Program-made: the position numbers and the translations under genes
Source of the DNA: an uncultured Oscillospiraceae bacterium
GTDB lineage: Bacteria > Bacillota > Clostridia > Oscillospirales > Ruminococcaceae
Assembly: GCA_910586535.1 (NCBI GenBank)
Contig: CAJUHS010000011.1
Coordinates: 1-64,000 of the forward strand
Direction of reading: 5' to 3'
Length of the DNA stretch: 64,000 nucleotides
The notes under the pieces: generated by a model
What the model was told of the DNA's origin: nothing
Seen by the model: only the letters and a program-made list of their open reading frames with translations
Databases searched by the model: none
Part shown: positions 44,104 through 52,183 of the stretch, piece by piece
How positions within the stretch are numbered: position 1 is the stretch's first letter
Layout of the letters: every line of letters begins with the position of its first letter

Positions 44104-44147
44104 AAAACGGACAGGACTCCTATGTCGGCGAGCCTCTGTCTGTTTTT
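44104..44147 (+). terminator. terminator after the DUF2441-like pseudogene
   Basis: AACGGACAG / CTGTCTGTT (one G-T pair), then a T run. It lies about 75 bases past the pseudogene's end. Confidence 0.6.
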
Positions 44148-44229
44148 CATAATGCACGCCCTCAACAGGCTTTTATTAAAATCCACGGTAAAAATCGTTA
44201 AAATATATACAAAAAATTGCTTAAACCTA

Positions 44230-44258
44230 TTGCATTATTTGTCGTATCGATGTATAAT
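44230..44258 (+). promoter_or_regulatory. promoter of the NifU-like/GGGtGRT operon
   Basis: TTGCAT (44230-44235), 17 bases, TATAAT (44253-44258). Confidence 0.8.
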
Positions 44259-44273
44259 ATATACATATGCGAA

Positions 44274-44299
44274 CGTCCCTTGAAGTCAGCTTCGGGACG
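44274..44299 (+). promoter_or_regulatory. 5' UTR hairpin of the NifU-like operon
   Basis: CGTCCC / GGGACG with an inner GAAG / CTTC pair, immediately downstream of the promoter. Position fits an mRNA-stabilising 5' hairpin. Confidence 0.6.
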
Positions 44300-44327
44300 C
44301 GGCAAATTCTGAAAGGAGTATGTACAT

Positions 44328-45020
44328 ATGATTTATTCTCAAGAGGTTGAAAAAATGTGTCCCGTGGCGCAGGGCGTCGCTCACGGCGCAGCGCCTATAC
44401 CCGAAGAAGCAAAATGGGTCAAGGCTAAGGAAATCAAGGACATTTCCGGCTTTACTCATGGCGTGGGCTGGTGCGCTCCCCAGCAGGGCGCCTGCAAGCT
44501 GTCCCTTAACGTTAAGGACGGCGTTATCCAGGAGGCTCTCGTTGAGACTCTCGGCTGCTCCGGTATGACTCATTCTGCAGCTATGGCTTCAGAAATTCTT
44601 CCCGGAAGAACTATCCTTGAGGCTCTTAACACTGACCTCGTTTGCGACGCTATCAATACCGCAATGAGAGAGCTTTTCCTCCAGATCGTTTACGGACGTA
44701 CCCAGAGCGCTTTCTCCGAGGACGGTCTCCCTATCGGCGCAGGTCTGGAAGACCTTGGAAAAGGTTTGCGCTCCCAGATCGGCACAATGTACGGTACTCT
44801 TGCAAAGGGTCCACGTTACCTTGAAATGACAGACGGTTACGTTACAGGTATCGCTCTTAACGAGGACAACGAGATCATCGGCTACAAGTTCGTAAACTTC
44901 GGCAAGATGATGAACTTCATTAAGGCTGGCGACGACGCCAACACCGCTTTTGAAAAGGCTCAGGGTCAGTACGGCAGAGTTGACGACGCAGCTAAGATCA
45001 TCGACCCGAGAAAGGAATAA
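44328..45020 (+). CDS. NifU/IscU-like iron-sulfur scaffold-type protein
   Basis: 230 residues. An IscU-like domain covers about 35-130, with Cys near 49 and 56 (GWCAPQQGACKLSLNV) and near 77 (ETLGCSGMTHSA), matching scaffold ligand positions. The C-terminal 100 residues (MYGTLAKGPRYLEM, NEIIGYKFVNFGKMMNF) are not part of IscU. AAAGGAG precedes the ATG. It is followed after 14 bases by the GGGtGRT gene, its standard partner. Codon choice looks optimised, which suggests high expression. Whether it carries an Fe-S cluster is untested as far as I know. Confidence 0.82.
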   Translation: MIYSQEVEKMCPVAQGVAHGAAPIPEEAKWVKAKEIKDISGFTHGVGWCAPQQGACKLSLNVKDGVIQEALVETLGCSGMTHSAAMASEILPGRTILEALNTDLVCDAINTAMRELFLQIVYGRTQSAFSEDGLPIGAGLEDLGKGLRSQIGTMYGTLAKGPRYLEMTDGYVTGIALNEDNEIIGYKFVNFGKMMNFIKAGDDANTAFEKAQGQYGRVDDAAKIIDPRKE

Positions 45021-45034
45021 GGAGGTACACTGAA

Positions 45035-46036
45035 ATGGCTTTATTTGAATCATATGAAAGAAGAGAAAAGCAAGTTCTTGACGTTCTCTCTCACTACGGA
45101 ATAAACTCTATCGAAGAAGCGGCTGAGGTAACAAAAGCTAAGGGACTTGACATATACAAACTCGTAGAGGGCATTCAGCCTATTTGCTTTGAAAACGCTA
45201 AGTGGGCTTACACCGTAGGCTGCGCTATCGCTATCAAAAAGGGCTGCACAAGAGCTGCCGACGCTGCCGCAGCTATCGGCGAGGGACTTCAGGCTTTCTG
45301 TATCCCCGGCTCTGTTGCAGATCAGCGTAAGGTTGGTTTAGGTCACGGAAATCTCGGCAAAATGCTTCTTGAAGAAGAGACCGAGTGCTTTGCTTTCCTT
45401 GCAGGACACGAATCCTTTGCAGCTGCAGAGGGCGCTATCGGTATTGCCGAAAAGGCAAACAAAGTTCGTAAAAAGCCACTCCGCGTAATCCTTAACGGTC
45501 TCGGAAAGGACGCTGCTCAGATTATTGCCCGTATCAACGGCTTTACATACGTTGAAACTGAAATGGACTACTACACAGGTGAGGTAAAGGAAGTTTTCCG
45601 CAAGTCCTACTCCGATGGTCTGCGTGCTAAGGTTAACTGCTATGGTGCAAATGACGTTACCGAAGGTGTTGCGATTATGTGGAAAGAGGGCGTTGACGTT
45701 TCCATTACCGGTAACTCCACCAACCCAACACGTTTCCAGCACCCTGTTGCAGGTACATACAAAAAGGAATGCGTTGACAAGGGCAAGAAGTACTTCTCCG
45801 TTGCTTCCGGCGGCGGTACTGGACGTACCCTCCACCCTGATAACATGGCTGCGGGACCGGCTTCATACGGTATGACTGATACAATGGGACGTATGCACTC
45901 CGATGCTCAGTTTGCGGGTTCCTCTTCTGTTCCCGCTCACGTTGAGATGATGGGTCTTATCGGCATGGGCAACAACCCTATGGTTGGAGCTACCGTTGCC
46001 TGCGCTGTTGCGGTCGAGGAAGCTATGAAAGGCTGA
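45035..46036 (+). CDS. GGGtGRT protein
   Basis: 333 residues. Named for the motif SGGGTGRTLHP, here near 270. Other strong segments: NLGKMLLEEETECFAFLAGHESFAAAEGAIG near 110-140, ITGNSTNPTRFQHPVAGTY near 235, and a C-terminal GMGNNPMVGATVACAVAVEEAM. Cytosolic, no signal. Always seen next to the NifU-like partner in Clostridia as far as I recall. No function is established; a metal or cluster-linked enzyme is a reasonable guess only. AGGAGG precedes the ATG. Confidence 0.85.
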   Translation: MALFESYERREKQVLDVLSHYGINSIEEAAEVTKAKGLDIYKLVEGIQPICFENAKWAYTVGCAIAIKKGCTRAADAAAAIGEGLQAFCIPGSVADQRKVGLGHGNLGKMLLEEETECFAFLAGHESFAAAEGAIGIAEKANKVRKKPLRVILNGLGKDAAQIIARINGFTYVETEMDYYTGEVKEVFRKSYSDGLRAKVNCYGANDVTEGVAIMWKEGVDVSITGNSTNPTRFQHPVAGTYKKECVDKGKKYFSVASGGGTGRTLHPDNMAAGPASYGMTDTMGRMHSDAQFAGSSSVPAHVEMMGLIGMGNNPMVGATVACAVAVEEAMKG

Positions 46037-46055
46037 TTTTTAACACAAACAATAA

Positions 46056-46096
46056 CAAAAGCCGTGCAAATGCTGAATTTGCGCGGTTTTTGTTTT
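46056..46096 (+). terminator. terminator of the NifU-like/GGGtGRT operon
   Basis: AAAGCCGTGCAAAT pairs with ATTTGCGCGGTTTT (two G-T pairs) around GCTGA, then TTTGTTTTG. Marks the end of the core region. Confidence 0.85.
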
Positions 46097-46163
46097 GTAG
46101 AAAAGTTTACCATAGCAAAGGCTAAACTCGTACTGTTAGTAACATATTAGTAACAAATCACCT

Positions 46164-46373
46164 TTAAAAATTGAGCAGTTCTACGGCTTTCCGAAGCTGC
46201 TCAATATCCTTATGAGTATACACCTTTTCCGTAACATCACCGCTCTTGTCTCCGACAAGACGTTTAATGCTGGTTTTATTTGCACCAAGATTATCAAGCT
46301 CCGTGATAAATGTGTGTCTGGGTTCATGCGGGGTGTGGTTCATGTTCAGATCGTTCACGATGTTATTTGACAA
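46164..46373 (-). pseudogene. C-terminal remnant of a tyrosine integrase
   Basis: About 70 codons without a proper start encode HEPRHTFITELDNLGAN and VTEKVYTHKDIEQLRKA: the His-x-x-Arg box and the catalytic Tyr of phage/ICE integrases. The N-terminal 300 or so residues, including the first catalytic Arg, are missing; the upstream frame is unrelated sequence. It marks one edge of the island. Confidence 0.75.
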
Positions 46374-46542
46374 GCAAAACACAAAAAAGCCGTAGTAAAA
46401 ACACCAATAAAGAATAAAAAGTAACCACCGCCGCAAGTTTCCAGGGTAGCATATTTCATTTGCCTAAACCCGATATTCTTTATTGGGTTTTATTTTGTTT
46501 CTATATATACTATATATAACCAAGTATGTCAATAGATTTATA

Positions 46543-46586
46543 AACAAGTCCGATTTTTAATTTAAAAAATCAGACTTGTTTTTTGT
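46543..46586 (-). terminator. bidirectional terminator after the tandem RHH gene
   Basis: AACAAGTCCGATTTTT / AAAAATCAGACTTGTT around a short loop, flanked by T/A runs on both sides. Confidence 0.85.
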
Positions 46587-46606
46587 GCATTTTGCCTAAT
46601 AACATT

Positions 46607-46948
46607 TTATTCGTTATCTTCAACGTATTTTTCTATAGCTTTACGAAAAACACTGGCTGCCATCTCACTATTTTCCGAAACGACCTCTCTAAATTCTGTC
46701 ACCAATTCCTTTGGTAAGTCAGCATAGACTCTTAATGTTTCCTTATTATTATATTTTCGCTTTGCGACATTTTCCTTGTTATCTTCTATATACTGCTCTA
46801 TCTCTTTGCGAAGAACCGCCGCCATTGTTATTTCCTTAGCTGCAATGATGTTTTTAAATGATGTAACCAAATCGCTTGGCAGATCGGCGTAAGCCCTTGA
46901 ATAAACCTTATTGCTGGTTTGATTTAAGTTAAAATCAAAGATTCCCAT
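46607..46948 (-). CDS. tandem ribbon-helix-helix-like protein
   Basis: 113 residues from the ATG at 46948, eight bases after GTGGAG. Two copies of the same unit: YADLPSDLVTSFKNIIAAKE and its continuation to IEQYIEDNK, then YADLPKELVTEFREVVSENS to IEKYVEDNE. Each looks like a strand followed by two helices, as in Arc/CopG regulators, so the chain may fold as a single-chain dimer. Charged tails rich in Asp/Glu/Lys. The open frame extends to 47137 with Gly-rich sequence that overlaps the helicase remnant and may not be translated. Possibly an element-encoded regulator. Confidence 0.6.
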   Translation of the reverse strand: MGIFDFNLNQTSNKVYSRAYADLPSDLVTSFKNIIAAKEITMAAVLRKEIEQYIEDNKENVAKRKYNNKETLRVYADLPKELVTEFREVVSENSEMAASVFRKAIEKYVEDNE

Positions 46949-47117
46949 TGCAATGTCTCCACATTTCCCAGGAACAGCATATGATGTGGCACCATTATTA
47001 TGATGAGCGGAATTGTAGGTATAAGTAAGTTTTGGGGCAGCCCCCACTTCTCCTCCAGCACCATATCCCAAACCAGGACTGCCTAACGCGCCACCGTTTG
47101 CCGCTACATTTGATTCT

Positions 47118-47906
47118 ATGTCATCTGATCGTACCATAGAAGCCCCCTATAGGTCATACCATCAAATCCTCCGTACCTTTCCGGCAAGCGCCTCCGATAA
47201 AGGACATAATCCACAAGCTGACGCAGTATCCGTACTTGCCAGCAGCGAAAGCGGAAACCTCACAAGAATTGACAATGCAATAGCTTCTGTTCCTATAAGA
47301 ATAGAAAGATACTGCAATGAACTTGACAGAATCAAGACGGAGCTTGCCGACAGCCAAAAGGAAGTTAATCAGCCGTTTGAGCATGAAGCTGAACTCGCCG
47401 AAAAGAAGCAGGCACTTGAACGTCTTACCGATGATATAAATGCTGATAAGGTAAAGTGAAAAATTGCTCCCGAATAGCCTGAAAGCACTGTGTCTGAACA
47501 GCAGGAGCAGTCCGAAAAGCCTAAAAATCTCAACATCAAATGGAAACAGAATGACAAGTAGCTGCGCATAACCTATGATAGCACTGCCGACAATAAAGTC
47601 ACTGCTTATTCCGACGGAAAAGAAGTCGGTCACTGTTCAGTTGACGAGCTGATTGTATCCAAAATCAGTGATAACGAGCAGAAAAACTATCCTCCCGAAA
47701 TCACAAAGTGCGTTAAGTCTTTAAACCTTGCGTTCAGCAGTAAAATGGCTATGTACATCAGGACGTTTGCCGAAAAGGTAAATACTGCCGACAAGGGAAT
47801 TTCTAAACGTAAAACTTTCCTGTTTTCTCGTGATAAAATCATGAGCGACGATTTTAAACCGACTTCGGAAAAGACTTCCGATAAACCTCCTCAGCAGGAA
47901 CACTGA
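47118..47906 (+). pseudogene. tail of a large conjugative-element helicase/methylase-like gene with three in-frame stops
   Basis: One frame of 263 codons, interrupted by TGA at 47457, TAG at 47475 and TAG at 47559 but never shifted. The first part (ITRIDNAIASVPIRIERYCNEL-like helix, then PFEHEAELAEKKQALERL) resembles the C-terminal coil of very large Snf2/methylase proteins of Clostridial mobile elements. The last part (LRITYDSTADNKVTAYSDGK, KETFLFSRDKI-like) is hydrophilic and not recognised. The 5' portion of the gene is gone. Confidence 0.6.
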
Positions 47907-47907
47907 C

Positions 47908-47954
47908 AAATTTCCCCCGAATGCACATTACCGTGTATTCGGGGGAAATTTTAT
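47908..47954 (-). terminator. bidirectional terminator between the remnant and the TA operon
   Basis: AAATTTCCCCCGAAT / ATTCGGGGGAAATTT, a 15-bp perfect stem with a 14-base loop and T runs on both sides. Confidence 0.92.
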
Positions 47955-48232
47955 TTGTTCTGAACAAATTCAATATGCAGGGACATATTCATTGCTTTTG
48001 CAAGGCGTTTAAGTGTGTTTATAGACGGATTAGCGTTTCCGTTTTCAAGTTTGCTTATATCCCCCTGTGCTATTCCGGTTCTTTCGGATAATTCCTTTTG
48101 TGTAAGTCCTGTTTTTTTTCGTGCGTCAATTATTGCCTGTACTATTGCAAATTCAGGTTCAAGTGCGTCGAATTCTGCCTTAAACTCAGGGTTTTTAAGC
48201 TGTTCGTTAAGATATTCATCAAAATTAGTCAT
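47951..48232 (-). CDS. higA: HigA-type XRE antitoxin
   Basis: 93 residues from the ATG at 48232, ten bases after AAAGGAG. Helix-turn-helix: ARKKTGLTQKELSERTGIAQGDISKLENG near 35-65. The N-terminal arm (FDEYLNEQLKNPEFKAEFDAL) is the conserved HigA/RelB-linked segment that wraps its toxin. It follows the toxin gene directly, the toxin-first order of HigBA. Expected to repress its own promoter. Confidence 0.88.
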   Translation of the reverse strand: MTNFDEYLNEQLKNPEFKAEFDALEPEFAIVQAIIDARKKTGLTQKELSERTGIAQGDISKLENGNANPSINTLKRLAKAMNMSLHIEFVQNK

Positions 48233-48234
48233 TT

Positions 48235-48591
48235 TTACCATTCTCCTTTCTGGTAAGATAATCGGCTCGGTAACGTTTTTGAATGTTCTATTTCTTCCTT
48301 TGGCGTTTTTTGAGTTTTCTTGATAAAATCGTTTGTAAGAACTGCTTTTTTCCCTACTACAAAGAAATACAACACTCTTGATATATCAGACCCAACTTTG
48401 GCTCTAAGCTCCAATATCCCCTCATTAAGCGGCTTGGAATAAGGTTCTCTCAATTCATATCCATTGCTTTTAAGCATTACTATAGTTCTTAACATCTTTG
48501 CTCGCATTTTTACATCAAGACTGTCCAAAAATTCTTGAACAGGTCTTGTTCCGTCAGATTTTTCATAAAATATTATTTCAAATTCGTTCAT
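48235..48591 (-). CDS. higB: HigB/RelE-family toxin (Gp49-like)
   Basis: 118 residues. RelE-type fold: IIFYEKSDGTRPVQEFLDSL at the N-terminus, YSKPLNEGILELRAKVGSDISRVLYFFVVGKKAVLTNDFIKK in the middle with the basic and Thr/Asn residues typical of ribosome-dependent mRNA cleavage. First gene of a two-gene TA operon; the antitoxin start lies two bases past its stop. GGAAG precedes the ATG. Confidence 0.88.
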   Translation of the reverse strand: MNEFEIIFYEKSDGTRPVQEFLDSLDVKMRAKMLRTIVMLKSNGYELREPYSKPLNEGILELRAKVGSDISRVLYFFVVGKKAVLTNDFIKKTQKTPKEEIEHSKTLPSRLSYQKGEW

Positions 48592-48997
48592 TTATATACT
48601 TCCGTCTATATGATATATCCTATATTTATATTATATCTCAAATATTTAATATTGTCAATAGAAAAATAGACTTTTATTTTTGTTTTTTATATGATAAAAT
48701 AAAAAATAGCTTATTATTATAAAAATCGACATATTTGTGCATTAAATTTTATGCAATACTACAAAAATAAAAATATTTTGAAAGAATATGAAAGAAAACA
48801 ATACTTATTAGGCATTTATATACGAAAAATTAAAAATAGAACGATTTTTAAGGAGCAAATAAAATGTATGATGAAATCGTAAATAAATATTACCATATAA
48901 TTCTGAATTACTGCCACATAACATTTTATCACAAAATCTCAGTAAAGTCAACATTTATTATATAAAAATACACTATAAATTTACTTATTGTGTATAA
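48592..48997. other. AT-rich gap upstream of the TA operon
   Basis: No gene seen in about 400 bases. The left end holds the TA promoter; the rest is A/T-rich sequence with no convincing repeat or RNA. Confidence 0.5.
48630..48658 (-). promoter_or_regulatory. promoter of the higBA operon
   Basis: Minus-strand TTGACA (48653-48658), 17 bases, TATAAT (48630-48635): exact consensus. A GATATATC palindrome at 48612-48619 lies near the start site and could be an operator. Confidence 0.88.
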
Positions 48998-50311
48998 CTA
49001 TACTGATGCCTTTATTTTTTCCTGCAAAAACGGAAGCAGATCCATCATCTCCGCCTTTACCCTATCGCTGATATTTTCAAGAGTTTCCTCCATAATAACA
49101 GCATTAACAACGTCCGACATTTCCGGTTTTATAAATTCGGGACTTATGTCCGATTTCTCAATTATGTCATGGATAATTTTCATACACTTGTCCGTCTCGC
49201 CTTTTTCAAGCAGCGAAATGTACTGCTCGGCAGGCTCATTGCAGTTCGCAAGATACTCCCGCACATGACAGATTATCCGTGCTTTCGGAGCAAGCTTCGC
49301 GTCGTAAAAATCTTCAAACGCGGTCATATCGCTGACATGAATATCATTTGCGGTGAACACGGGGTTATCTTCAAGATCGTTTGGAAAACAGCTGAAATAC
49401 TTGTCCCGAAGCTCAAGTGCAGCCGGTCTTTTAAGCAGAGGAAATTCATGCCAGTTAAAGTTCTCGTTTTCAAACAGATTGGACATACAGGCAAAGCCTG
49501 CATCGCACAAGGCTCTGTCACAGTTCTGAAAATAATCGCACATTCCTTGATAAATAACAATATGCTCCCAGTAATTATACTGATTTTTGCCGTTGTTTTC
49601 TCCGATTTTGTACTCCTTGAAACAAGTCACAGACTTAAATTTCGGCATAAAGCCTTCGGTATCGGACAGCTTTTGGGGGTATCTCATAAACAGCGCATAA
49701 AAGATGTTCGGCGCAATTTCTGAAAGCTCCTTTGAGTGCGATATCTTTTCGCAGACATACGAAAGGTTGTCCTTAAAAAATTTACCGTCAAGACCAACGC
49801 CGTCAACGACAAATGTATAAAAATCCTCAAAATCAATTTTCAGAAAAGTTTCTTCGGAATAGGAAATGTTTTCACGCAGCCGCATAAATTTTTCTCCGGT
49901 CTCGGTTTCATTTCCGAGACGCTTCATAAAGCTATCAATATCAGCCGAAAGAAGCGCACACCTGCCTATGCGGTACTCCATGTAATCCTTGTCGGACAAC
50001 TCCTCCTGCTTTTCAAAAAGAAAGTCCGAATACTCCGAAAGACAAAGACAGCAAAGACGCGCAAAGTCTTTGCTATACTCATTTTTCAGCGCATTGCACA
50101 CGCTGCGGCAAAACAAAGCTTTATGAATATTTTTCACACCGAGACGCTGCCGCATTGCTTCAAACCAAAGCATAAATTCCGAATATTCCTGACGAACCTG
50201 CTTTTCCGTCTTGCCGATCTCTTTAAGAAAATCCTCAAAGCTTTTGACTTCCTCAAATTCGTTGTCGTCCGCAAGATCGTAATCAAAATCAAAATCATCA
50301 TCGTAGTACAT
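48998..50311 (-). CDS. uncharacterised acidic protein (437 aa)
   Basis: Begins YYDDDFDFDYDLADDNEF, a strongly acidic leader. The body looks all-helical with scattered cysteines (CRSVCNALK, RLCCLCLSEYSDF, QNCDRALCDAGFACM). No signal peptide, membrane helix or motif was recognised. GGAAC before the ATG. It stands alone in the island between the TA operon and the XRE regulator, and ends with a plain TAG. Cargo of the element is the natural guess; function unknown. Confidence 0.7.
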   Translation of the reverse strand: MYYDDDFDFDYDLADDNEFEEVKSFEDFLKEIGKTEKQVRQEYSEFMLWFEAMRQRLGVKNIHKALFCRSVCNALKNEYSKDFARLCCLCLSEYSDFLFEKQEELSDKDYMEYRIGRCALLSADIDSFMKRLGNETETGEKFMRLRENISYSEETFLKIDFEDFYTFVVDGVGLDGKFFKDNLSYVCEKISHSKELSEIAPNIFYALFMRYPQKLSDTEGFMPKFKSVTCFKEYKIGENNGKNQYNYWEHIVIYQGMCDYFQNCDRALCDAGFACMSNLFENENFNWHEFPLLKRPAALELRDKYFSCFPNDLEDNPVFTANDIHVSDMTAFEDFYDAKLAPKARIICHVREYLANCNEPAEQYISLLEKGETDKCMKIIHDIIEKSDISPEFIKPEMSDVVNAVIMEETLENISDRVKAEMMDLLPFLQEKIKASV

Positions 50312-50376
50312 ATGATCGTTCCTTTCCGTTCAACTTACTATAATAACCTAATTATAACATATTCTGTGAAAAATGG

Positions 50377-50426
50377 AATACATTTGAATTCTGTAGCTTT
50401 TTTTATTTTCGGAATTCAAATGTATT
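50377..50426. repeat. perfect 15-bp inverted repeat
   Basis: AATACATTTGAATTC and its exact complement separated by 20 bases, in the divergent region between the 437-aa gene and the XRE gene. No T run follows, so it is not a plain terminator. Confidence 0.85.
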
Positions 50427-50480
50427 GATATTTTCCAAAATAAACGCACATTATGTGTAAAAACAACCCAAAACATACAC

Positions 50481-50495
50481 AAGTATAGTATACTT
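50481..50495. promoter_or_regulatory. palindromic operator upstream of the XRE regulator
   Basis: AAGTATA-G-TATACTT, a perfect palindrome with a single central G, about 18 bases before the regulator. Fits autoregulation by an XRE dimer. Confidence 0.65.
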
Positions 50496-50512
50496 TTACT
50501 TGGGTGATAATA

Positions 50513-50806
50513 ATGGTTGACTTCGGCATAAAAATAAGAGAACTCCGCAAAAAGAAAGGCTTGACACAACAGCAGCTTGCGGAACGCGTCGGTGTTACAA
50601 AGGCTATGATAAGCGCATACGAGACAAGTATGCGGTATCCGTCCTACGACATACTTATCAAATTTACAAGGATTTTTCGTGTTACCTCCGATTATCTGTT
50701 GGGGATAAATTCAAAAAAGTATTTTGATGTTGACGGTCTGACGGACAGTCAGGCGGAGATAGTTGCAAACATCATTGAGGAATTTAAGAAGCAGAATACA
50801 AAATAA
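50513..50806 (+). CDS. XRE-family transcriptional regulator
   Basis: 97 residues from the ATG at 50513; a GTG three codons earlier is also possible. Helix-turn-helix IRELRKKKGLTQQQLAERVGVTKAMISAYETSMRYPS near 8-45, then the YLLGI segment and an acidic helix (LTDSQAEIVANIIEEFKKQ) that may dimerise. Typical regulator of an integrated element. A hairpin at 50810-50835 ends the transcript. Confidence 0.88.
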   Translation: MVDFGIKIRELRKKKGLTQQQLAERVGVTKAMISAYETSMRYPSYDILIKFTRIFRVTSDYLLGINSKKYFDVDGLTDSQAEIVANIIEEFKKQNTK

Positions 50807-50809
50807 GAT

Positions 50810-50835
50810 CGGCGTTTCCGTTTTTGGGAACGCCG
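50810..50835 (+). terminator. hairpin between XRE and Rep-like genes
   Basis: CGGCGTTTCC / GGGAACGCCG around GTTTTT; serves converging transcripts. Confidence 0.7.
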
Positions 50836-50839
50836 AGTA

Positions 50840-51850
50840 TTATATAGCCGTATTTGGGCTATCAACCCCAAGCAGTTCGTAAAGGCTCGGAACGCTTTCA
50901 TCACCGTGCTTATCCCTATATGACAGCGAAATCGGCGACATATCCAGATATTCAAAATTTGACATCATATTACAAAACGCTCTTTCGGATTTTATCTTTT
51001 TCTTTGATTTTTTAACAACATCGCAGAAATATTCTCCGTAATATTGAGATTCAATATGCTTTAGAGCGTGCTTTTTTTCACACTTTTTCAAGTCAGAATT
51101 ATCAACGATTTCACGCATTTTTTTAACAGTATAGTACCTGCCTTTATGGAATCTTGAAGAAATAAATTGCTCAAAATAACTGCGGCTGTTTTTAAGATAA
51201 AAAGCCAAAGCTTTGGTATTATTTTGAATATCATTATTTTGCATTGTATCATGTGTATGCCGTCTGTCAAATTTAAGTTCAAGACGCAGTAACGCGTCCG
51301 ATACCGCTTCAAAATCCTCATTTATATCTTCAAGCTGAAAATATTTATCGTATGCCGTAAAAGCTCCAAAAGATGTCCTGACACGGAAGCTGTGTTTATT
51401 TCGATTTTTACTTAATTCATCGTCTCCGTCATACTCCTCCATCATATCTCGAGTGCAGTTTAAGGAACGAGAAATCAGCTTCACATAACGTTCCGCGGAA
51501 AAATCCTTTGACAGCATAACATTTACACAGCAGTCTACCCTTGAAAGCTTAAAGCTGTCAAGACCGTACTCTTCTCCCAATATGTCTGTAAGCATATCGT
51601 TTAGCTTTGTACCGAGCAAAACAACATCGTCATTTTCGTTAAGTATCGACAAGCAATCGGCTTCGGGGTAGAGTACCTTATTGGCGGTAATAATTACCCG
51701 TATGTACTTATACTTTTTCCGATAAAGAAATATCCTCAAACAAGGATATTTTGTGTGTACGCAAAATGAATTATGATTCCCCTCATAAATTTTGTTTGAC
51801 GGTTCGGCTATTGCCCTTTCCATAATAGCGTCCATTTTACTTTTCTCCAT
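50840..51850 (-). CDS. Rep-like (replication initiation factor-type) protein
   Basis: 336 residues. Pairs of features recall Rep_trans-type rolling-circle initiators and MobT relaxases: SRVDCCVNVML near 110 (Arg-x-Asp strand) and LLRLELKFDRRH near 195 (Arg-x-Glu strand), followed by a Lys-rich helical C-terminus (KKSKKKIKSERAFCNM). A catalytic Tyr in the YYTVKK or YFEQFI segments is possible but not certain. The last segment VPSLYELLGV is not recognised. Assigned tentatively; it would suit an integrative element. Confidence 0.45.
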   Translation of the reverse strand: MEKSKMDAIMERAIAEPSNKIYEGNHNSFCVHTKYPCLRIFLYRKKYKYIRVIITANKVLYPEADCLSILNENDDVVLLGTKLNDMLTDILGEEYGLDSFKLSRVDCCVNVMLSKDFSAERYVKLISRSLNCTRDMMEEYDGDDELSKNRNKHSFRVRTSFGAFTAYDKYFQLEDINEDFEAVSDALLRLELKFDRRHTHDTMQNNDIQNNTKALAFYLKNSRSYFEQFISSRFHKGRYYTVKKMREIVDNSDLKKCEKKHALKHIESQYYGEYFCDVVKKSKKKIKSERAFCNMMSNFEYLDMSPISLSYRDKHGDESVPSLYELLGVDSPNTAI

Positions 51851-51853
51851 AGA

Positions 51854-51925
51854 CTAAATCATCAATTCAAACGTATGGATACCAAAACCGTCCTCGGTAA
51901 TTTCGTATTCATGCATATAAATCAT
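51854..51925 (-). CDS. possible 23-aa leader ORF before the Rep-like gene
   Basis: ATG at 51925 after AAAGG; encodes MIYMHEYEITEDGFGIHTFE and three more residues, ending three bases before the Rep-like ATG. The tight spacing suggests translational coupling. Confidence 0.4.
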   Translation of the reverse strand: MIYMHEYEITEDGFGIHTFELMI

Positions 51926-52157
51926 ACCTTTCTGAATTTTTATCAATATGTTGCAAGCTATGATAACTTTTTACAACGATTATTTATTTATCGCATATTA
52001 CAACAAATTTATTAATGATTATGTTACCAAAATATATTTACAAGTGCATACGTATTTTTATATCTGATAACCTATAAATTAAGGATAATATTGAAATATT
52101 TCTGTATAAAATGATAGTAAAATAACGTACTAAATATTATATATCCTATATAGGGAA
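51926..52157. other. AT-rich intergenic stretch
   Basis: No gene or strong structure seen, apart from a CCTATATAGG palindrome near 52146-52155. Confidence 0.4.
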
Positions 52158-52183
52158 ATTTGCCAAAGTAATTACCTTGGCAA
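52158..52183. terminator. inverted repeat at the end of the serine recombinase gene
   Basis: TTTGCCAAAGTAA pairs with TTACCTTGGCAAA (one G-T pair), overlapping the gene's last codons. On the minus strand it is followed by TTTCCC. Confidence 0.5.

Noticed and set aside
49169..50428. plus-strand ORFs opposite the 437-aa gene
   Set aside because: Shadow frames; basic and hydrophobic runs arise from the acidic codons on the other strand.
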